Positions 15,932-25,949 of a stretch of DNA of 64,000 nucleotides are shown in pieces. This DNA is from Rothia sp035916755 (lineage in GTDB: Bacteria; Actinomycetota; Actinomycetes; Actinomycetales; Micrococcaceae): NCBI RefSeq assembly GCF_035916755.1, contig NZ_JAYWIX010000003.1, positions 124,001-188,000 of the forward strand. Direction: 5' to 3'. The notes beneath the pieces are model-generated. The model saw nothing but the letters and a program-made list of their open reading frames with translations. It made no database searches and was not told the origin of the DNA. Position 1 is the stretch's first letter, and each line of letters opens with the position of its first letter. Both the position numbers and the translations under genes were made by a program.

Positions 15932-18900
15932 TTACTTACCGGCCCGCTTGATATCTGCTGCTGAGACGCCGACGCCGAGCATGACGGGGGCGTCATCACT
16001 GGATGCGGCGGGCTTAGTAACCTGGTCGATGCTGGCGACTACGGAGCTACCGGTTGCGGCCTGGACCTCTTCGGTGCGTACCTCGGTGGAGCCTGCACCT
16101 GAGCTGACGGCGCGGCGGGAGCGGCGCTTCTTGCGGGGCGCTTCGCTTGCGGCAGCTGAGGGGGCGGACGCTTCGGCGGGGGTTTCGCTGGGTGCTTCGA
16201 CCTTCTTGCCAGGGGTGGCGACACCAGTGACGGCCGGGTCTGCTACGACCTCGATGGGGGCGACGTACTTGACGTCGGAGCTTGAGGCGCGGCGGGGCTT
16301 GCGGGTGCGGCCCTTACCTGATTCGTCCTGGTTTCGGGTGCCGCGGCGGTCGGTGCGGTCTGCACGGCCGGCTCGGTCGTTCCGGCCAGAGCGCTCACCT
16401 GAGGTAGCTGATTCTTCGCCGTCACGAGGTTCGTAGTCGCGTCCGGCCTTCTGGGAGGCTCGGGCACGGGCTTCGCCTGCGCGGATGGCGTCGAGTCGGG
16501 ATGAGTTCTGGGTGAAGCGGGAGTCAACTTCGGGGTCTACGTCCATAGACGCGTCGGAGTTGGCTGAGAAGTCATCTGCTGAAATCTCTTCGCGCTTCTT
16601 ACCGCCCCGGCGCTTGGACTGGTGACGGCCCTTTGATCGCTCCTCGGAAGGCCCTTCGGCCTCCTTCTCAGCGTTGCCATCAGTGTCAAAGACGGCAGCC
16701 AAAGATTCGAGGGTGAAGGAGCCCTGCTCCCCCATGCTCTCTTCGGTTTCGGCGTCCGCCCCGGTGGGCAGCTCAATGACCTCGTCGCCGATGGTGAGCA
16801 CCTGCTCGCCGCGGACGTCCTGGTTCTGCTGGTTTTCCAGCTCCAGGCCGGCCTCGGCGCGGCGGTTGCGCTTGCGGCGCTTGCGCTTGCGGGCTGACTT
16901 TGACTCGGTTTCTTCCTGCTCGTCCTCGTGGTGGGCACTGGCGGCAACGATGTTGGCCAGGGCAGCCTTACGGGCCTCGGTCTTCTGCTCGGTCTCTTCG
17001 TCAACCTCGGTGAAGTCGCGACGGTTCTGGGTCTTCTGGTTACGATAGCGCTTGCGGTCATCGCGTTCGGCGCGGTGGATGAAGTCGCTAGCGCCACCGG
17101 AGCGGCCTTTCAGGGGCTGGTCGTGCACGAGGATACCGCGGCCGGCGCAGGCTTCACAGGGTTCGGAGAAGACTTCGAGCAGGCCGGTACCCATGCGCTT
17201 TCGGGTCATCTGCACCAGCCCCAAGGAGGTTACTTCGGCAACCTGGTGCTTGGTGCGGTCACGGCCCAGGCACTCTACCAAGCGGCGGAGTACCAGGTCG
17301 CGGTTAGATTCGAGCACCATGTCGATGAAGTCGATGACCACGATGCCGCCGATGTCGCGCAGGCGCAGCTGGCGCACGATTTCTTCGGCCGCTTCGAGGT
17401 TGTTCTTAGTGACGGTTTCTTCGAGGTTACCACCGGAGCCGGTGAACTTGCCGGTGTTCACGTCCACCACGGTCATAGCTTCGGTGCGGTCGATGACCAG
17501 GGAGCCGCCGGAGGGCAGGTAGACCTTGCGGTCCAGGGCCTTGGCCAGCTGTTCTTCGATGCGGTAGTGGTCGAAGAGGTCATCATCCTCTTCCCACTTC
17601 TTCAGGCGGTCCAGCAGGTCGGGGGCAACGTAGGTGACGTAGGCTTCGATGGAGTCCCAGGCGTCGGTGCCCTGCACCATCATGGAGGTGAAGTCTTCGT
17701 TGAAGACATCGCGCACGGTCTTGATGGTCAGGTCGGGTTCCTGGTAGAGCAGTTCGGGGGCCAGCACCTTGCGGGATTCGCTCTTGGCCTTGATTTCTTC
17801 CCACTGCACGCGCAGGCGGTTGATGTCGTTGCTCAGCTCTTCTTCGCTGGCACCTTCTGCGGCGGTTCGGACGATGACGCCTGCGTCCTCGGGCAGGCGA
17901 TCCTTGAGGATCTTCTTCAGGCGCTGACGCTCAACGTCGGGCAGTTTGCGGGAGATGCCGGTCATGGAGCCGCCGGGTACGTAGACCAGGTAGCGGCCGG
18001 GCAGGGAGACCTGGCTGGTCAGGCGGGCGCCCTTGTGGCCGACGGGGTCTTTGGTGACCTGCACGAGTACTGAGTCGCCTGCCTTGAGGGCGTTTTCGAT
18101 CTTGCGGGGGGCACCGTCGAGGCCGGTGACGTCCCAGTTCACTTCGCCGGCGTAGAGCACGGCGTTGCGGCCGCGGCCAATATCGACGAAGGCAGCTTCC
18201 ATGGAAGGCAGAACGTTCTGGACCTTGCCCAGGTAGACGTTGCCGATTAGGGAGTCCTGCTGGGTCTTGGAGACAAAGTGCTCAGCCAGTACGCCGTCTT
18301 CGAGCACGCCAATCTGGATGCGGTCGTCTTTCTGGCGAACCAGCATCTGGCGGTCGACGGACTCGCGGCGGGCCAGGAACTCAGCTTCGGTAATGATCTG
18401 GCGGCGGCGGCCAGTGGCGCGGGTTTCGCGGCGGCGAATGCGCTTGGCTTCCAGGCGGGTTGAGCCGCGGACGCCGGTAACCCGGTTGGTGCTGTGGGAG
18501 TCAGACAGGCGGGGGGCACGCACCTTAACAATGGTGTCCTCAGGATCGCCCTCGGTACCGCCCTCAAATTCGAAATCAGCGTCCCCGCGGCGGCGGCGAC
18601 GGCGGCGGTGGGAGGTGATTTCGGGGTCTAAGTCAGCCAGGCGACGCTCACGGCGCTCAGCTTCTTCGGCCTCGCGGCGGGCTTCCTTTTCGGCCCGCAG
18701 CTGCTCCATGATTTCGTCCATGTTCGGCGAGTAGAAGAGCAGGTTGTTTGAGCTCACAGCCGCGTTGACCTGGGCTAGCTCTTCTTCTTTGAGCTCGCGC
18801 AGGCTCTTCTGAGGAGCGGTAGGCTCTTCAACGGTTTCGGCAGGGGCTTCCTCGGTTTCAGCGTCTGCAAGCTCTGTCTCAGTTTCTGCTGCCTCTTCGG

Positions 18901-19060
18901 TGGTTTCTCCAGCCTGTGTAATGGCCTTCGCTTCGGGGCCCTTGGCCTGGGCCTTTTCGACCTCGGTGCTTACTTCGGCAACCTGTTCAGTGGCTGCGGT
19001 AGCTTCTGCAGCCTGGGTTTCTTCGAGGTTTTCTACAACCTCGGACTGTTCGCTGCTCAT
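15932..19060 (-). CDS. rne: Ribonuclease E/G
   Basis: A 1042-residue RNase E/G, the main endonuclease of mRNA turnover and rRNA maturation. An acidic N-terminal extension (about 270 residues) precedes the catalytic core. The core has the S1 domain (IGNVYLGKVQNVLPSMEAAFVDIGRGRNAVLYAGEV), the DNase I-like subdomain with catalytic Asp residues in VVDVNTGKF and VVIDFIDM, and the zinc-link PCEACAGRG. The C-terminus is a long charged, disordered scaffold region. Both extensions are typical of actinobacterial enzymes. ATG at 19060 follows AAGGAGAG. It precedes rplU-rpmA-obg. Confidence 0.94.
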   Translation of the reverse strand: MSSEQSEVVENLEETQAAEATAATEQVAEVSTEVEKAQAKGPEAKAITQAGETTEEAAETETELADAETEEAPAETVEEPTAPQKSLRELKEEELAQVNAAVSSNNLLFYSPNMDEIMEQLRAEKEARREAEEAERRERRLADLDPEITSHRRRRRRRGDADFEFEGGTEGDPEDTIVKVRAPRLSDSHSTNRVTGVRGSTRLEAKRIRRRETRATGRRRQIITEAEFLARRESVDRQMLVRQKDDRIQIGVLEDGVLAEHFVSKTQQDSLIGNVYLGKVQNVLPSMEAAFVDIGRGRNAVLYAGEVNWDVTGLDGAPRKIENALKAGDSVLVQVTKDPVGHKGARLTSQVSLPGRYLVYVPGGSMTGISRKLPDVERQRLKKILKDRLPEDAGVIVRTAAEGASEEELSNDINRLRVQWEEIKAKSESRKVLAPELLYQEPDLTIKTVRDVFNEDFTSMMVQGTDAWDSIEAYVTYVAPDLLDRLKKWEEDDDLFDHYRIEEQLAKALDRKVYLPSGGSLVIDRTEAMTVVDVNTGKFTGSGGNLEETVTKNNLEAAEEIVRQLRLRDIGGIVVIDFIDMVLESNRDLVLRRLVECLGRDRTKHQVAEVTSLGLVQMTRKRMGTGLLEVFSEPCEACAGRGILVHDQPLKGRSGGASDFIHRAERDDRKRYRNQKTQNRRDFTEVDEETEQKTEARKAALANIVAASAHHEDEQEETESKSARKRKRRKRNRRAEAGLELENQQNQDVRGEQVLTIGDEVIELPTGADAETEESMGEQGSFTLESLAAVFDTDGNAEKEAEGPSEERSKGRHQSKRRGGKKREEISADDFSANSDASMDVDPEVDSRFTQNSSRLDAIRAGEARARASQKAGRDYEPRDGEESATSGERSGRNDRAGRADRTDRRGTRNQDESGKGRTRKPRRASSSDVKYVAPIEVVADPAVTGVATPGKKVEAPSETPAEASAPSAAASEAPRKKRRSRRAVSSGAGSTEVRTEEVQAATGSSVVASIDQVTKPAASSDDAPVMLGVGVSAADIKRAGK

Positions 19061-19588
19061 CAGCGTTCACTCTCCTTGTGTTCATATGCCCCTGCCGCAC
19101 CAGTGGTCTTGCCTGTAGTCGACGATCCCTACCCTGAGGGTGGTCCGCCGAAATCCTTGACTACCCGGCTCAACCGTGGGCTCCTTGGCATACTCGGCAG
19201 GTCAAGGCTTCTGTGCTCCATGCCGAGGGGAACCGGGCCAGCGGCAACAACCCGAGGCAGCGCTAGGGCTGCACTTGATGGGGCTTGACGGTAAGGACGC
19301 CTGCGGGTAGGCAGTGCGTCACCGGCCGTTTCGGGGTGCCTGCTGGGTAGTGCTACCGCGTGCGGGCGGCACACTACCACCCCCATTCTCTCACACCCGG
19401 GCTCTTTTCACCCCATCTAGAACCGAACTTACCCCACCCCGAGCCGCCCTGCCCAAAGCAGCCCGCCCCGGGCGTCCTTACCTGGGAACTTAGTAAAGAA
19501 AACCTGCCCCACCCCGCAAAACCGGGCGGGCTTGGAGCCTGCCCCGTAGTATGGGGAAAGAAAGTTTTATACAGCCTAAGGATTCACT
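19061..19588. other. Divergent intergenic region, rne/VKOR
   Basis: A 528-base spacer between the divergent rne and VKOR genes. The frames open here show no family features or convincing ribosome sites. It must hold promoters for both genes. Possible -35 hexamers (TTGACT at 19157, TTGACG at 19284) are present, but no -10 element can be paired with them confidently. C-rich low-complexity sequence (19380-19520) precedes the VKOR gene. Confidence 0.5.
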
Positions 19589-20215
19589 GTGCCTACCCCC
19601 GTGAACACCCCCGATACTGAGAGCGGTATCAGCCAGGCCCAGCTCGATCGCAGGCTCGGCTGGTTCACCCTCATTCCCGGCCTACTGGCCTTCGGATCCA
19701 CCGCTATGCTGGTCTACGAGCGCCTGCAGATTTACATGGACGCCGCCCACCGGTCGGTCTGCGATATCAATGCCCTGCTCAACTGTGGTACCGTCATGCG
19801 TACCTGGCAGGCTGAAGCCTTCGGCTTCCCCAACCCCTTTATCGGTATCGCCGGTTACGCTATCGTGCTGGCTATCGCTACCGCCCTGATTGCCGGGGCG
19901 TCCTTCGCCCGCTGGTACTGGATAGCCATGCAGGTTGGCCATACCCTGGCCATGGCCTTTGTGCTCTGGCTCTGGTACAACACCACCTTCGATATCAACG
20001 CCCTCTGCCTCTTCTGCATGGTGGTGTGGATTATGCAAACCGCAATCTTCGTGAAGGTTACCACCCGCAATATCCATGCAGGGGTTATCCCAGCTTCTGA
20101 GAGCATCCGTCAGGCGGCCCCCAACTGGACCTGGTTCTCCATCATTCTGGTCTACATCTTGATTTTCGGTATTATCTTTATCCGCTTCTTCGATGTGATC
20201 GTGGGGATGTTCTAA
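19589..20215 (+). CDS. Vitamin K epoxide reductase family protein
   Basis: A 208-residue, multi-helix membrane protein. VKOR homologues reoxidise DsbA-like thiol oxidases using quinones. Cys58 and Cys66 (SVCDINALLNCGTV) form the loop pair and CLFC (Cys140, Cys143) the quinone-facing active site, so all four redox cysteines are present. Helices are near residues 23-45, 85-105, 112-130, 137-155 and 175-205. GTG at 19589 follows AAGGATTCACT. Bacterial VKOR replaces DsbB in actinobacteria; no dsbA is adjacent. Confidence 0.92.
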   Translation: MPTPVNTPDTESGISQAQLDRRLGWFTLIPGLLAFGSTAMLVYERLQIYMDAAHRSVCDINALLNCGTVMRTWQAEAFGFPNPFIGIAGYAIVLAIATALIAGASFARWYWIAMQVGHTLAMAFVLWLWYNTTFDINALCLFCMVVWIMQTAIFVKVTTRNIHAGVIPASESIRQAAPNWTWFSIILVYILIFGIIFIRFFDVIVGMF

Positions 20216-20232
20216 ACCCCTCCCCACAGCAT

Positions 20233-20269
20233 AAGGCCGGGGCCCTCCTACTGAGGGCCCCGGCCTTTT
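20233..20269. terminator. Bidirectional intrinsic terminator, VKOR/ndk
   Basis: AAGGCCGGGGCCCTC pairs with GAGGGCCCCGGCCTT around a five-base loop, with TT after it on the plus strand and A/T bases on the minus side. It lies between the convergent VKOR and ndk genes. Confidence 0.9.
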
Positions 20270-20293
20270 AATCTGAATAAATCAGCGGGGTAC

Positions 20294-20710
20294 TTAGGCG
20301 CCGAACCAGAGCGCGATTTCTCGTTCTGCCGACTCGAGTGAGTCTGAGCCGTGTACCAGGTTCTTCTGTACGCTCTCGCCCCAGTCACGGCCAAAGTCGC
20401 CGCGGATGGTGCCGGGGGCAGCGGTGGTGGGGTTTGAGGAACCCATGAGAGTACGGGCCCCCTCAAGCACGCCGTTGCCTTCAAGCACGAGAGCGACTAC
20501 AGGGCCTGAGCCCATGTAAGAGACCAGGGGCTCGTAGAAGGGCTTACCCTCGTGTTCCGCATAGTGCTGCTCGAGCAGCTCACGGGAGGGAACCAGCATC
20601 TTCAACTCAGCGATGCGGTAGCCCTTACGCTCAAAACGGGCCAGTACCTGGCCAGTGAGGTTACGCTCCACACCGTCGGGCTTGACCAGAATCAGGGTAC
20701 GCTCGGTCAT
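20294..20710 (-). CDS. ndk: Nucleoside diphosphate kinase
   Basis: A 138-residue NDK that transfers the gamma-phosphate from ATP to nucleoside diphosphates via a phosphohistidine. RTLILVKPDGVERNL opens the fold; the active histidine lies in NLVHGSDS near residue 117, preceded by GTIRGDFG. ATG at 20710 has AAAGGAG seven bases upstream; the same frame is open further up but non-homologous. It is last in the ileS-folC-DUF4233-ndk operon. Confidence 0.95.
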   Translation of the reverse strand: MTERTLILVKPDGVERNLTGQVLARFERKGYRIAELKMLVPSRELLEQHYAEHEGKPFYEPLVSYMGSGPVVALVLEGNGVLEGARTLMGSSNPTTAAPGTIRGDFGRDWGESVQKNLVHGSDSLESAEREIALWFGA

Positions 20711-20768
20711 GACAATCTCCTTTGATAGGTCAGGGTGAGTTTTCACCCTAACCCTATCAGAGACCCCG

Positions 20769-21206
20769 CTAGGCGGGGTTAGCTTTCTCCCATTCCTCCT
20801 GCTCTTTGGCGCGGACGGCGTTCTCGGCATCCAGGCGGGCACCGCGGGTGACCCCGTACCAGTAGGCCACAGCAAAAGCCGCTCCCACAAAGAACATGGA
20901 GGGCAGGGCAAAGCCCACCAGAATCAGAGCAACCTGCAGACCGTAGCCCAGGTGGTAGCCCCAGGGCTTCTTCAGGAAGGCCGGGGTGGCCAGCAGGGCT
21001 GCCACCAGAGCCAGACCCAGCGCCCAAATGACCACCTTGACCCAGGTGGGGTCGTTGAAGTGGTGGCCAAAGATGGCCAGGGTGGCAAAGAAGGCAACTA
21101 GGGCTTCGAGCGAGAGCACCATCGAGGTGAACATGACCTTGATAGAGCGCTGCTTTTTCGGCTGGCCCGGGCGCCATTCGCGCTGGGCGCGTGTCATTCT
21201 CGCCAT
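20769..21206 (-). CDS. DUF4233 membrane protein
   Basis: A 145-residue membrane protein with four hydrophobic helices (about residues 27-46, 58-77, 84-102 and 104-121) and a charged tail. The N-terminal QRSIKVMFTSMVLSLEALVAFFATL matches DUF4233, which in actinobacteria typically lies between folC and ndk. Its function is unknown. The second of two adjacent ATGs (21206) has the better spacing to AAAGGAG. It starts 11 bases after folC. Confidence 0.85.
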   Translation of the reverse strand: MARMTRAQREWRPGQPKKQRSIKVMFTSMVLSLEALVAFFATLAIFGHHFNDPTWVKVVIWALGLALVAALLATPAFLKKPWGYHLGYGLQVALILVGFALPSMFFVGAAFAVAYWYGVTRGARLDAENAVRAKEQEEWEKANPA

Positions 21207-21216
21207 CATCTCTCCT

Positions 21217-22641
21217 TTACAGTCCGAGCAGGGTGCTAGCTTCGCCCACCACGGTAATAGAGCCGGTGACCAGTACCGCGGAGTTCAGGTTGGGCACATC
21301 GGCTGCTGCCGTCACCGCTGCGGACAGAGCATCGGGAATGTTCTCGTAGGTCTCGATGGCGTCTTCGTCAAAACCAGCGTCGAGGGCCAGCTCAGCAAGC
21401 TCTTCCGGGGCAATGGCGCGCGGGGAGTCTGACTTGGTCAGGTGTAGCACGGTGCGCCAATCTGCCCGGTCAACGTACTCGTCAAAGAGCAGGTTCAGCA
21501 TGGTCGCAGCGTCCTTTTCACCCAGGATACCCACCACCAGGTGCAGTTCTTCAAAGCTGAAGGACTCCTTGAAGGCCGCTGCCGAAGCAGCGACCCCGTG
21601 GGGGTTGTGGGCGGCATCGAGTACCACGGGCGGCTCGGTGCGGGCTACCTCTAGGCGGCCCGGCGAGCGTACCTCACCAAAGGCCAGCTTGATGAGGTCG
21701 AGGCTCAGTTCCTTCTCTCCCCCGCCCAAGAAGGCCTCAACCGCTGCCAGGGCCACGGCGGCGTTCTGGGCCTGGTGGGCACCAAAGAGGGGAAGGGCTA
21801 TGTCTTCGTAGCGGCCAGCTAGTCCCTGGATGGTGAGTAACTGACCGCCCACACCGGCGGTGCGGTCGACAGCGCCGAACTCTACGCCTTCAAAGCGGTA
21901 GTCGGCCTTGTGGGCGCGGGCGGCTTCGAGCAAGACCTGGGCGGCGGACGGGTCCTGGGCGGCAGAGATGAGGAAGCCACCGTCCTTAATAATCCCTGCC
22001 TTCTCACCGGCAATCTCGGCGAGAGTCTCCCCCAGCATGTCGGTATGGTCTAGGCCGATGGGGGTAACCACCGATACGGTAGCGTCGGCGACGTTGGTGG
22101 CGTCCCAGGAGCCCCCAATGCCCACCTCAAGTACCATCACGTCCACCGGCTCGTCAGCGAAAATCGCAAAAGCCAGGATGGTAAGGGCTTCAAAGTAGGT
22201 GATGCGGGGGGCACCGGCTGCCTCAAGTTCAGCGTCCACAATCTGCAGATAGGGCTGAATCTCGCCCCAGATACGCACAAAGGTGGAATCTGCCACGGGC
22301 GCCCCATCAATCGAGATCCGCTCGGTGACCTTGGAAATATGGGGGCTGGTGTAGCGGCCCACACGAATGTCGTGCGCCATGAGCAGGCGCTCAATCATGC
22401 GGGCGGTTGAAGTTTTGCCGTTGGTACCGGTGATGTGGATAACCGGGGCTGCCTTGTTGGGTTCACCCAGAATTTCCACGGCGCGGGTCATGGCGTCGAG
22501 GCGGGGGGCCATCTTGTGCTCGGGGGCACGAGCCAGCAGGTCGGCGTAGACCGAGGCTACGCCGAGGGCGTCGTCAGCGCGAGCGCCCTCGGCAGCAATC
22601 TCGGCAAACACGGGGTCAAGCTCCATGTTGTCCTTGGTCAT
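21217..22641 (-). CDS. folC: Folylpolyglutamate synthase / dihydrofolate synthase
   Basis: A 474-residue Mur-ligase-like enzyme that adds glutamate to dihydropteroate and then to folates. ITGTNGKTSTARMIERLL is the P-loop; GRYTSPHISKVTERI, EVGIGGSWDATN and LDAAHNPHG are FolC signatures. Its ATG begins on the base after the ileS stop (TAAATG), so the genes are translationally coupled. The purine-rich GAAGAAGG ribosome site lies inside the end of ileS. Confidence 0.94.
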   Translation of the reverse strand: MTKDNMELDPVFAEIAAEGARADDALGVASVYADLLARAPEHKMAPRLDAMTRAVEILGEPNKAAPVIHITGTNGKTSTARMIERLLMAHDIRVGRYTSPHISKVTERISIDGAPVADSTFVRIWGEIQPYLQIVDAELEAAGAPRITYFEALTILAFAIFADEPVDVMVLEVGIGGSWDATNVADATVSVVTPIGLDHTDMLGETLAEIAGEKAGIIKDGGFLISAAQDPSAAQVLLEAARAHKADYRFEGVEFGAVDRTAGVGGQLLTIQGLAGRYEDIALPLFGAHQAQNAAVALAAVEAFLGGGEKELSLDLIKLAFGEVRSPGRLEVARTEPPVVLDAAHNPHGVAASAAAFKESFSFEELHLVVGILGEKDAATMLNLLFDEYVDRADWRTVLHLTKSDSPRAIAPEELAELALDAGFDEDAIETYENIPDALSAAVTAAADVPNLNSAVLVTGSITVVGEASTLLGL

Positions 22642-25600
22642 TTATGCCTTCTTCACGGTCGCTGAGAATTCAGCGCCCTCGAGGTAGGTTACTGAAACAG
22701 CCAGGGTCTCACCGGCCACTAGTTCCTCGTGCTTCTTGATAGCCTCAAGATCGGCAGCGGGGGCGGTGATGGTCAGCTCGATACGGTCTGAGACGTTGAG
22801 GCCGGCGTCCTTGCGCTCGGACTGGATGGCGCGGACGGCGTCGCGGGCAGTACCCTCGGCGCGCAGCTCGTCGGTCAGGGTGGTGTCGAGCACCATGAAG
22901 CCGCCGCCGGGCAGAACCGAGACGGCGCGCTCTGCGGCGCCGTCGGTTTCTGCGACCACGGTTTCAAGCTCGTACTCACCCGGCTCCAGAGCCATGTTGT
23001 CGGCACCAACCACAACGGTGCCGTCCTCGGTGACCTTCCAGTCCCCGCTCTTAGAAGCCTTGATGGCAACCTGCACCTGCTTGCCCAGACGGGGGCCTGC
23101 AGCACGGGCATTGACCTTGAGCTGCTGGGAGATACCGAAGTCAGCGGGAGCCACCTCGGCAGCGTCCAGAAGCTCAACCGCCTTGATGTTGAGCTCATCA
23201 GCGATGATTGACTCGAAGGTACCGGCCAGGTCCTTGCCATCGGCAACCGCCACGGTCAGGGCAGCCAGGGGCTGGCGCACGCGCAACTTGTGGGCCTTGC
23301 GCAGGGCAGAACCGGCAGAAGCGACAGCGCGGGTGGTCTCCATCAGGGCCAGCAGCTCTGACTCGTCCTTGAAATCCGCAGGTGAGGGCAGGTCGGTCAG
23401 GTGAACCGAACGCTCCCCGGTCAGACCGCGGTAGATTTCTTCGGTGGTCAGGGGCAGCAGGGGGGCCGCCATCTTCACAAAAGTCACCAGGGCGGTGTAG
23501 AGCACATCGAAGGCCGCGGTGTCTTCGTTGAAGAAGCGCTCGCGGGAGCGGCGCACATACCAGTTGGTCAGGGCGTCGGTGTAGGTGCGCAGGGCCTCGC
23601 AGGCGGCAGATACATCGTAGGCGTCCATGGCCTCGGTGACCTCGGCAACCAGCTGGCGGGTCTTACCCAGGATGAAGCGGTCCATCACGTGCTCGGCCTC
23701 GGTGACCAGCTTGGCCTCGTAGCCTGCACCGCCGTTGGCGGCGTTGGTGTAGAGGGCGAAGAAGTGGTAGACGTTCCATAGGGGCAGCATCACCTGGCGG
23801 ACGCCCTCGCGGATGCCCTGCTCGGTCACAATCAGGTTGCCGCCGCGCAGAATCGGGGACGACATCAGGAACCAGCGCATGGCGTCTGAACCGTCGCGGT
23901 CCAGAACCTCGGAGACGTCCGGGTAGTTACGCAGGGACTTAGACATCTTCTGGCCGTCCGAGCCCAGCACAATGCCGTGGGCAATGACATTCTCAAAGGC
24001 GGTGCGGTCAAAGAGGGCGGTGGCCAGAATGTGCATGGTGTAGAACCAGCCACGGGTCTGACCGATGTACTCAACGATGAAATCTGCCGGGTAGTGGGCC
24101 TCGAACCACTCTTTGTTTTCGAAGGGGTAGTGGAACTGGGCGAAGGGCATAGAACCGGAGTCGAACCAGACGTCCAGTACGTCCTCCACGCGGCGCATGG
24201 TGGACTTGCCGGTAGGGTCATCCGGGTTGGGGCGGGTCAGCTCGTCGATGTAGGGGCGGTGCAGGTCGACTTCGCCGTCCTTATTCAGGGGCAGGCGGCC
24301 GAAGTCGGCTTCCAGCTCAGCCAGGGAGCCGTAGACGTCGGTGCGGGGGTAGTTGGGGTCGTCCGATACCCAGACCGGGATGGGTGAGCCCCAGAAGCGG
24401 TTGCGGGAGATGGACCAGTCGCGGGCGTTCTCAACCCACTTACCGAACTGACCGTGCTTGACGTTCTCGGGGATCCAGTTGATGTCCTCATTCAGCTCGC
24501 TCATGCGGCCCTTGAAGTCGGTCACGCGCACGTACCAGGAGGTGATGGCACGGTAAACCAGGGGGGTGCGGCAGCGCCAGCAGTGGGGGTAGGAGTGAAC
24601 GTAGGACTTTTCGCGAATCAGCACGCCGTCAGCCTTGAGGGTGTTGATGATAGTGCGGTTAGCCTCGAAAATCTGGACGCCGGCAATCTCAGCCAGGGGG
24701 GCGCCCTCGGCCAGGGAAGAGTCGGCGAAGAGGTCCAGGAACTTGGCGCCCTCGTCGATGGACAGAATCACGGGGATACCGTAACCCTCACAGACCTTCT
24801 GGTCATCCTCACCGTAGGCGGGTGCCTGGTGGACCAGACCGGTACCGTCGGTGGTGGTCACGTAGTCGGCGACCAGAATCTGCCAGGCCTTCTCGGTGCC
24901 GAACTTTTCTGCGTCGGTGAAGTAGTCCCACAGGGGTGCGTAGCGCACGCCTTCGAGCTGGGTGCCGGTGTAGGTGGCAAGGACGGCCTCGCGGGCGGCG
25001 TCCGCGGGATTCTCAGCCTCCCCGTAGCCCAGGTCCTTGGCGTATTCGCCCAGCAGGTCGGCAGCCAGCAGGAAGCGGCGTCCTTCCAGCTCACCGGCGC
25101 CGGGTACGACGGCGTAGCTAATCTCGGGGCCAGCGGCCAGAGCCTGGTTGGTGGGCAGGGTCCAGGGGGTGGTGGTCCAGGCCAGGGCTTCAACACCGGC
25201 CAGTTCGGCGGCGACCTCGGGGTGCTTGGCCAGGGTGGCGTCGTCGGTGATGCGGAAAGCCACGGTGACGGAGGGGTCCTGACGTTCCTTGTAGACGTCA
25301 TCGTCCATGCGCAGCTCGTGGTTGGAGAGCGGGGTTTCGTCCTTCCAGCAGTAGGGCAGCACACGGAAGCCCTCGTAGGTCAGGCCCTTATCGTGCAGCT
25401 GCTTGAAAGCCCAGATAACAGACTCCATGTACTCCACATTCAGAGTCTTGTAGTCATTTTCAAAGTCCACCCAGCGGGCCTGGCGGGTAACGTACTCTTC
25501 CCACTCCTTGGTGTACTTGAGTACCGAGGCCCGGGCAGCGTCGTTGAAGTTGTCGATGCCCATCTCGATGATCTGCTGCTTATCGGTCATCCCCAGCTGC

Positions 25601-25944
25601 TTCATGGCTTCGAGCTCTGCGGGCAGGCCGTGGGTGTCCCAGCCGAAGCGGCGCTCGACCTTGTGGCCGCGCTGGGTCTGGTAGCGGGCGACCAGGTCCT
25701 TGACGTAGCCGGTCAGCAGGTGGCCGTAGTGGGGCAGGCCGTTAGCAAAGGGAGGGCCATCGTTGAAGACGAACTCGTTGGCGCCATTCTCGCCGGCGTC
25801 GCGGTTATCAATGGATGCCTGGAAAGTTCCGTCATTCTTCCAGTAATCAAGCACTGCTTCTTCGAGTGCGGGGAAAGAGGGGGAAGCGGCCACAAAGCTG
25901 GCTCCGCTTGCGCTTGCCTTAGGATAAACAGGCTTGTTGGTCAT
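22642..25944 (-). CDS. ileS: Isoleucine-tRNA ligase, eukaryote-like type
   Basis: A 1100-residue class I synthetase. The ATP-binding HIGH motif reads HYGH (residues 72-75, PFANGLPHYGH) and the KMSKS loop is GQKMSKSLRN. The central editing (CP1) domain and a long C-terminal region are present. HYGH and the overall length fit the eukaryote-like IleRS branch, whose members include mupirocin-insensitive enzymes. Whether this one resists mupirocin is inference. ATG at 25944 follows CCTAAGGGCGCAACC, the site likely masked by the upstream T-box. It is followed by folC. Confidence 0.94.
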   Translation of the reverse strand: MTNKPVYPKASASGASFVAASPSFPALEEAVLDYWKNDGTFQASIDNRDAGENGANEFVFNDGPPFANGLPHYGHLLTGYVKDLVARYQTQRGHKVERRFGWDTHGLPAELEAMKQLGMTDKQQIIEMGIDNFNDAARASVLKYTKEWEEYVTRQARWVDFENDYKTLNVEYMESVIWAFKQLHDKGLTYEGFRVLPYCWKDETPLSNHELRMDDDVYKERQDPSVTVAFRITDDATLAKHPEVAAELAGVEALAWTTTPWTLPTNQALAAGPEISYAVVPGAGELEGRRFLLAADLLGEYAKDLGYGEAENPADAAREAVLATYTGTQLEGVRYAPLWDYFTDAEKFGTEKAWQILVADYVTTTDGTGLVHQAPAYGEDDQKVCEGYGIPVILSIDEGAKFLDLFADSSLAEGAPLAEIAGVQIFEANRTIINTLKADGVLIREKSYVHSYPHCWRCRTPLVYRAITSWYVRVTDFKGRMSELNEDINWIPENVKHGQFGKWVENARDWSISRNRFWGSPIPVWVSDDPNYPRTDVYGSLAELEADFGRLPLNKDGEVDLHRPYIDELTRPNPDDPTGKSTMRRVEDVLDVWFDSGSMPFAQFHYPFENKEWFEAHYPADFIVEYIGQTRGWFYTMHILATALFDRTAFENVIAHGIVLGSDGQKMSKSLRNYPDVSEVLDRDGSDAMRWFLMSSPILRGGNLIVTEQGIREGVRQVMLPLWNVYHFFALYTNAANGGAGYEAKLVTEAEHVMDRFILGKTRQLVAEVTEAMDAYDVSAACEALRTYTDALTNWYVRRSRERFFNEDTAAFDVLYTALVTFVKMAAPLLPLTTEEIYRGLTGERSVHLTDLPSPADFKDESELLALMETTRAVASAGSALRKAHKLRVRQPLAALTVAVADGKDLAGTFESIIADELNIKAVELLDAAEVAPADFGISQQLKVNARAAGPRLGKQVQVAIKASKSGDWKVTEDGTVVVGADNMALEPGEYELETVVAETDGAAERAVSVLPGGGFMVLDTTLTDELRAEGTARDAVRAIQSERKDAGLNVSDRIELTITAPAADLEAIKKHEELVAGETLAVSVTYLEGAEFSATVKKA

Positions 25945-25949
25945 GGTTG

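Noticed and set aside
16928..18073. A 381-codon open frame antisense to the RNase E core
   Set aside because: RNase E catalytic motifs lie on the opposite strand across the same bases; no ribosome site or homology-like pattern on this strand.
19129..19620. Small frames between rne and VKOR
   Set aside because: Pro/Arg-rich composition typical of chance GC-rich frames; no start signal or recognisable fold.
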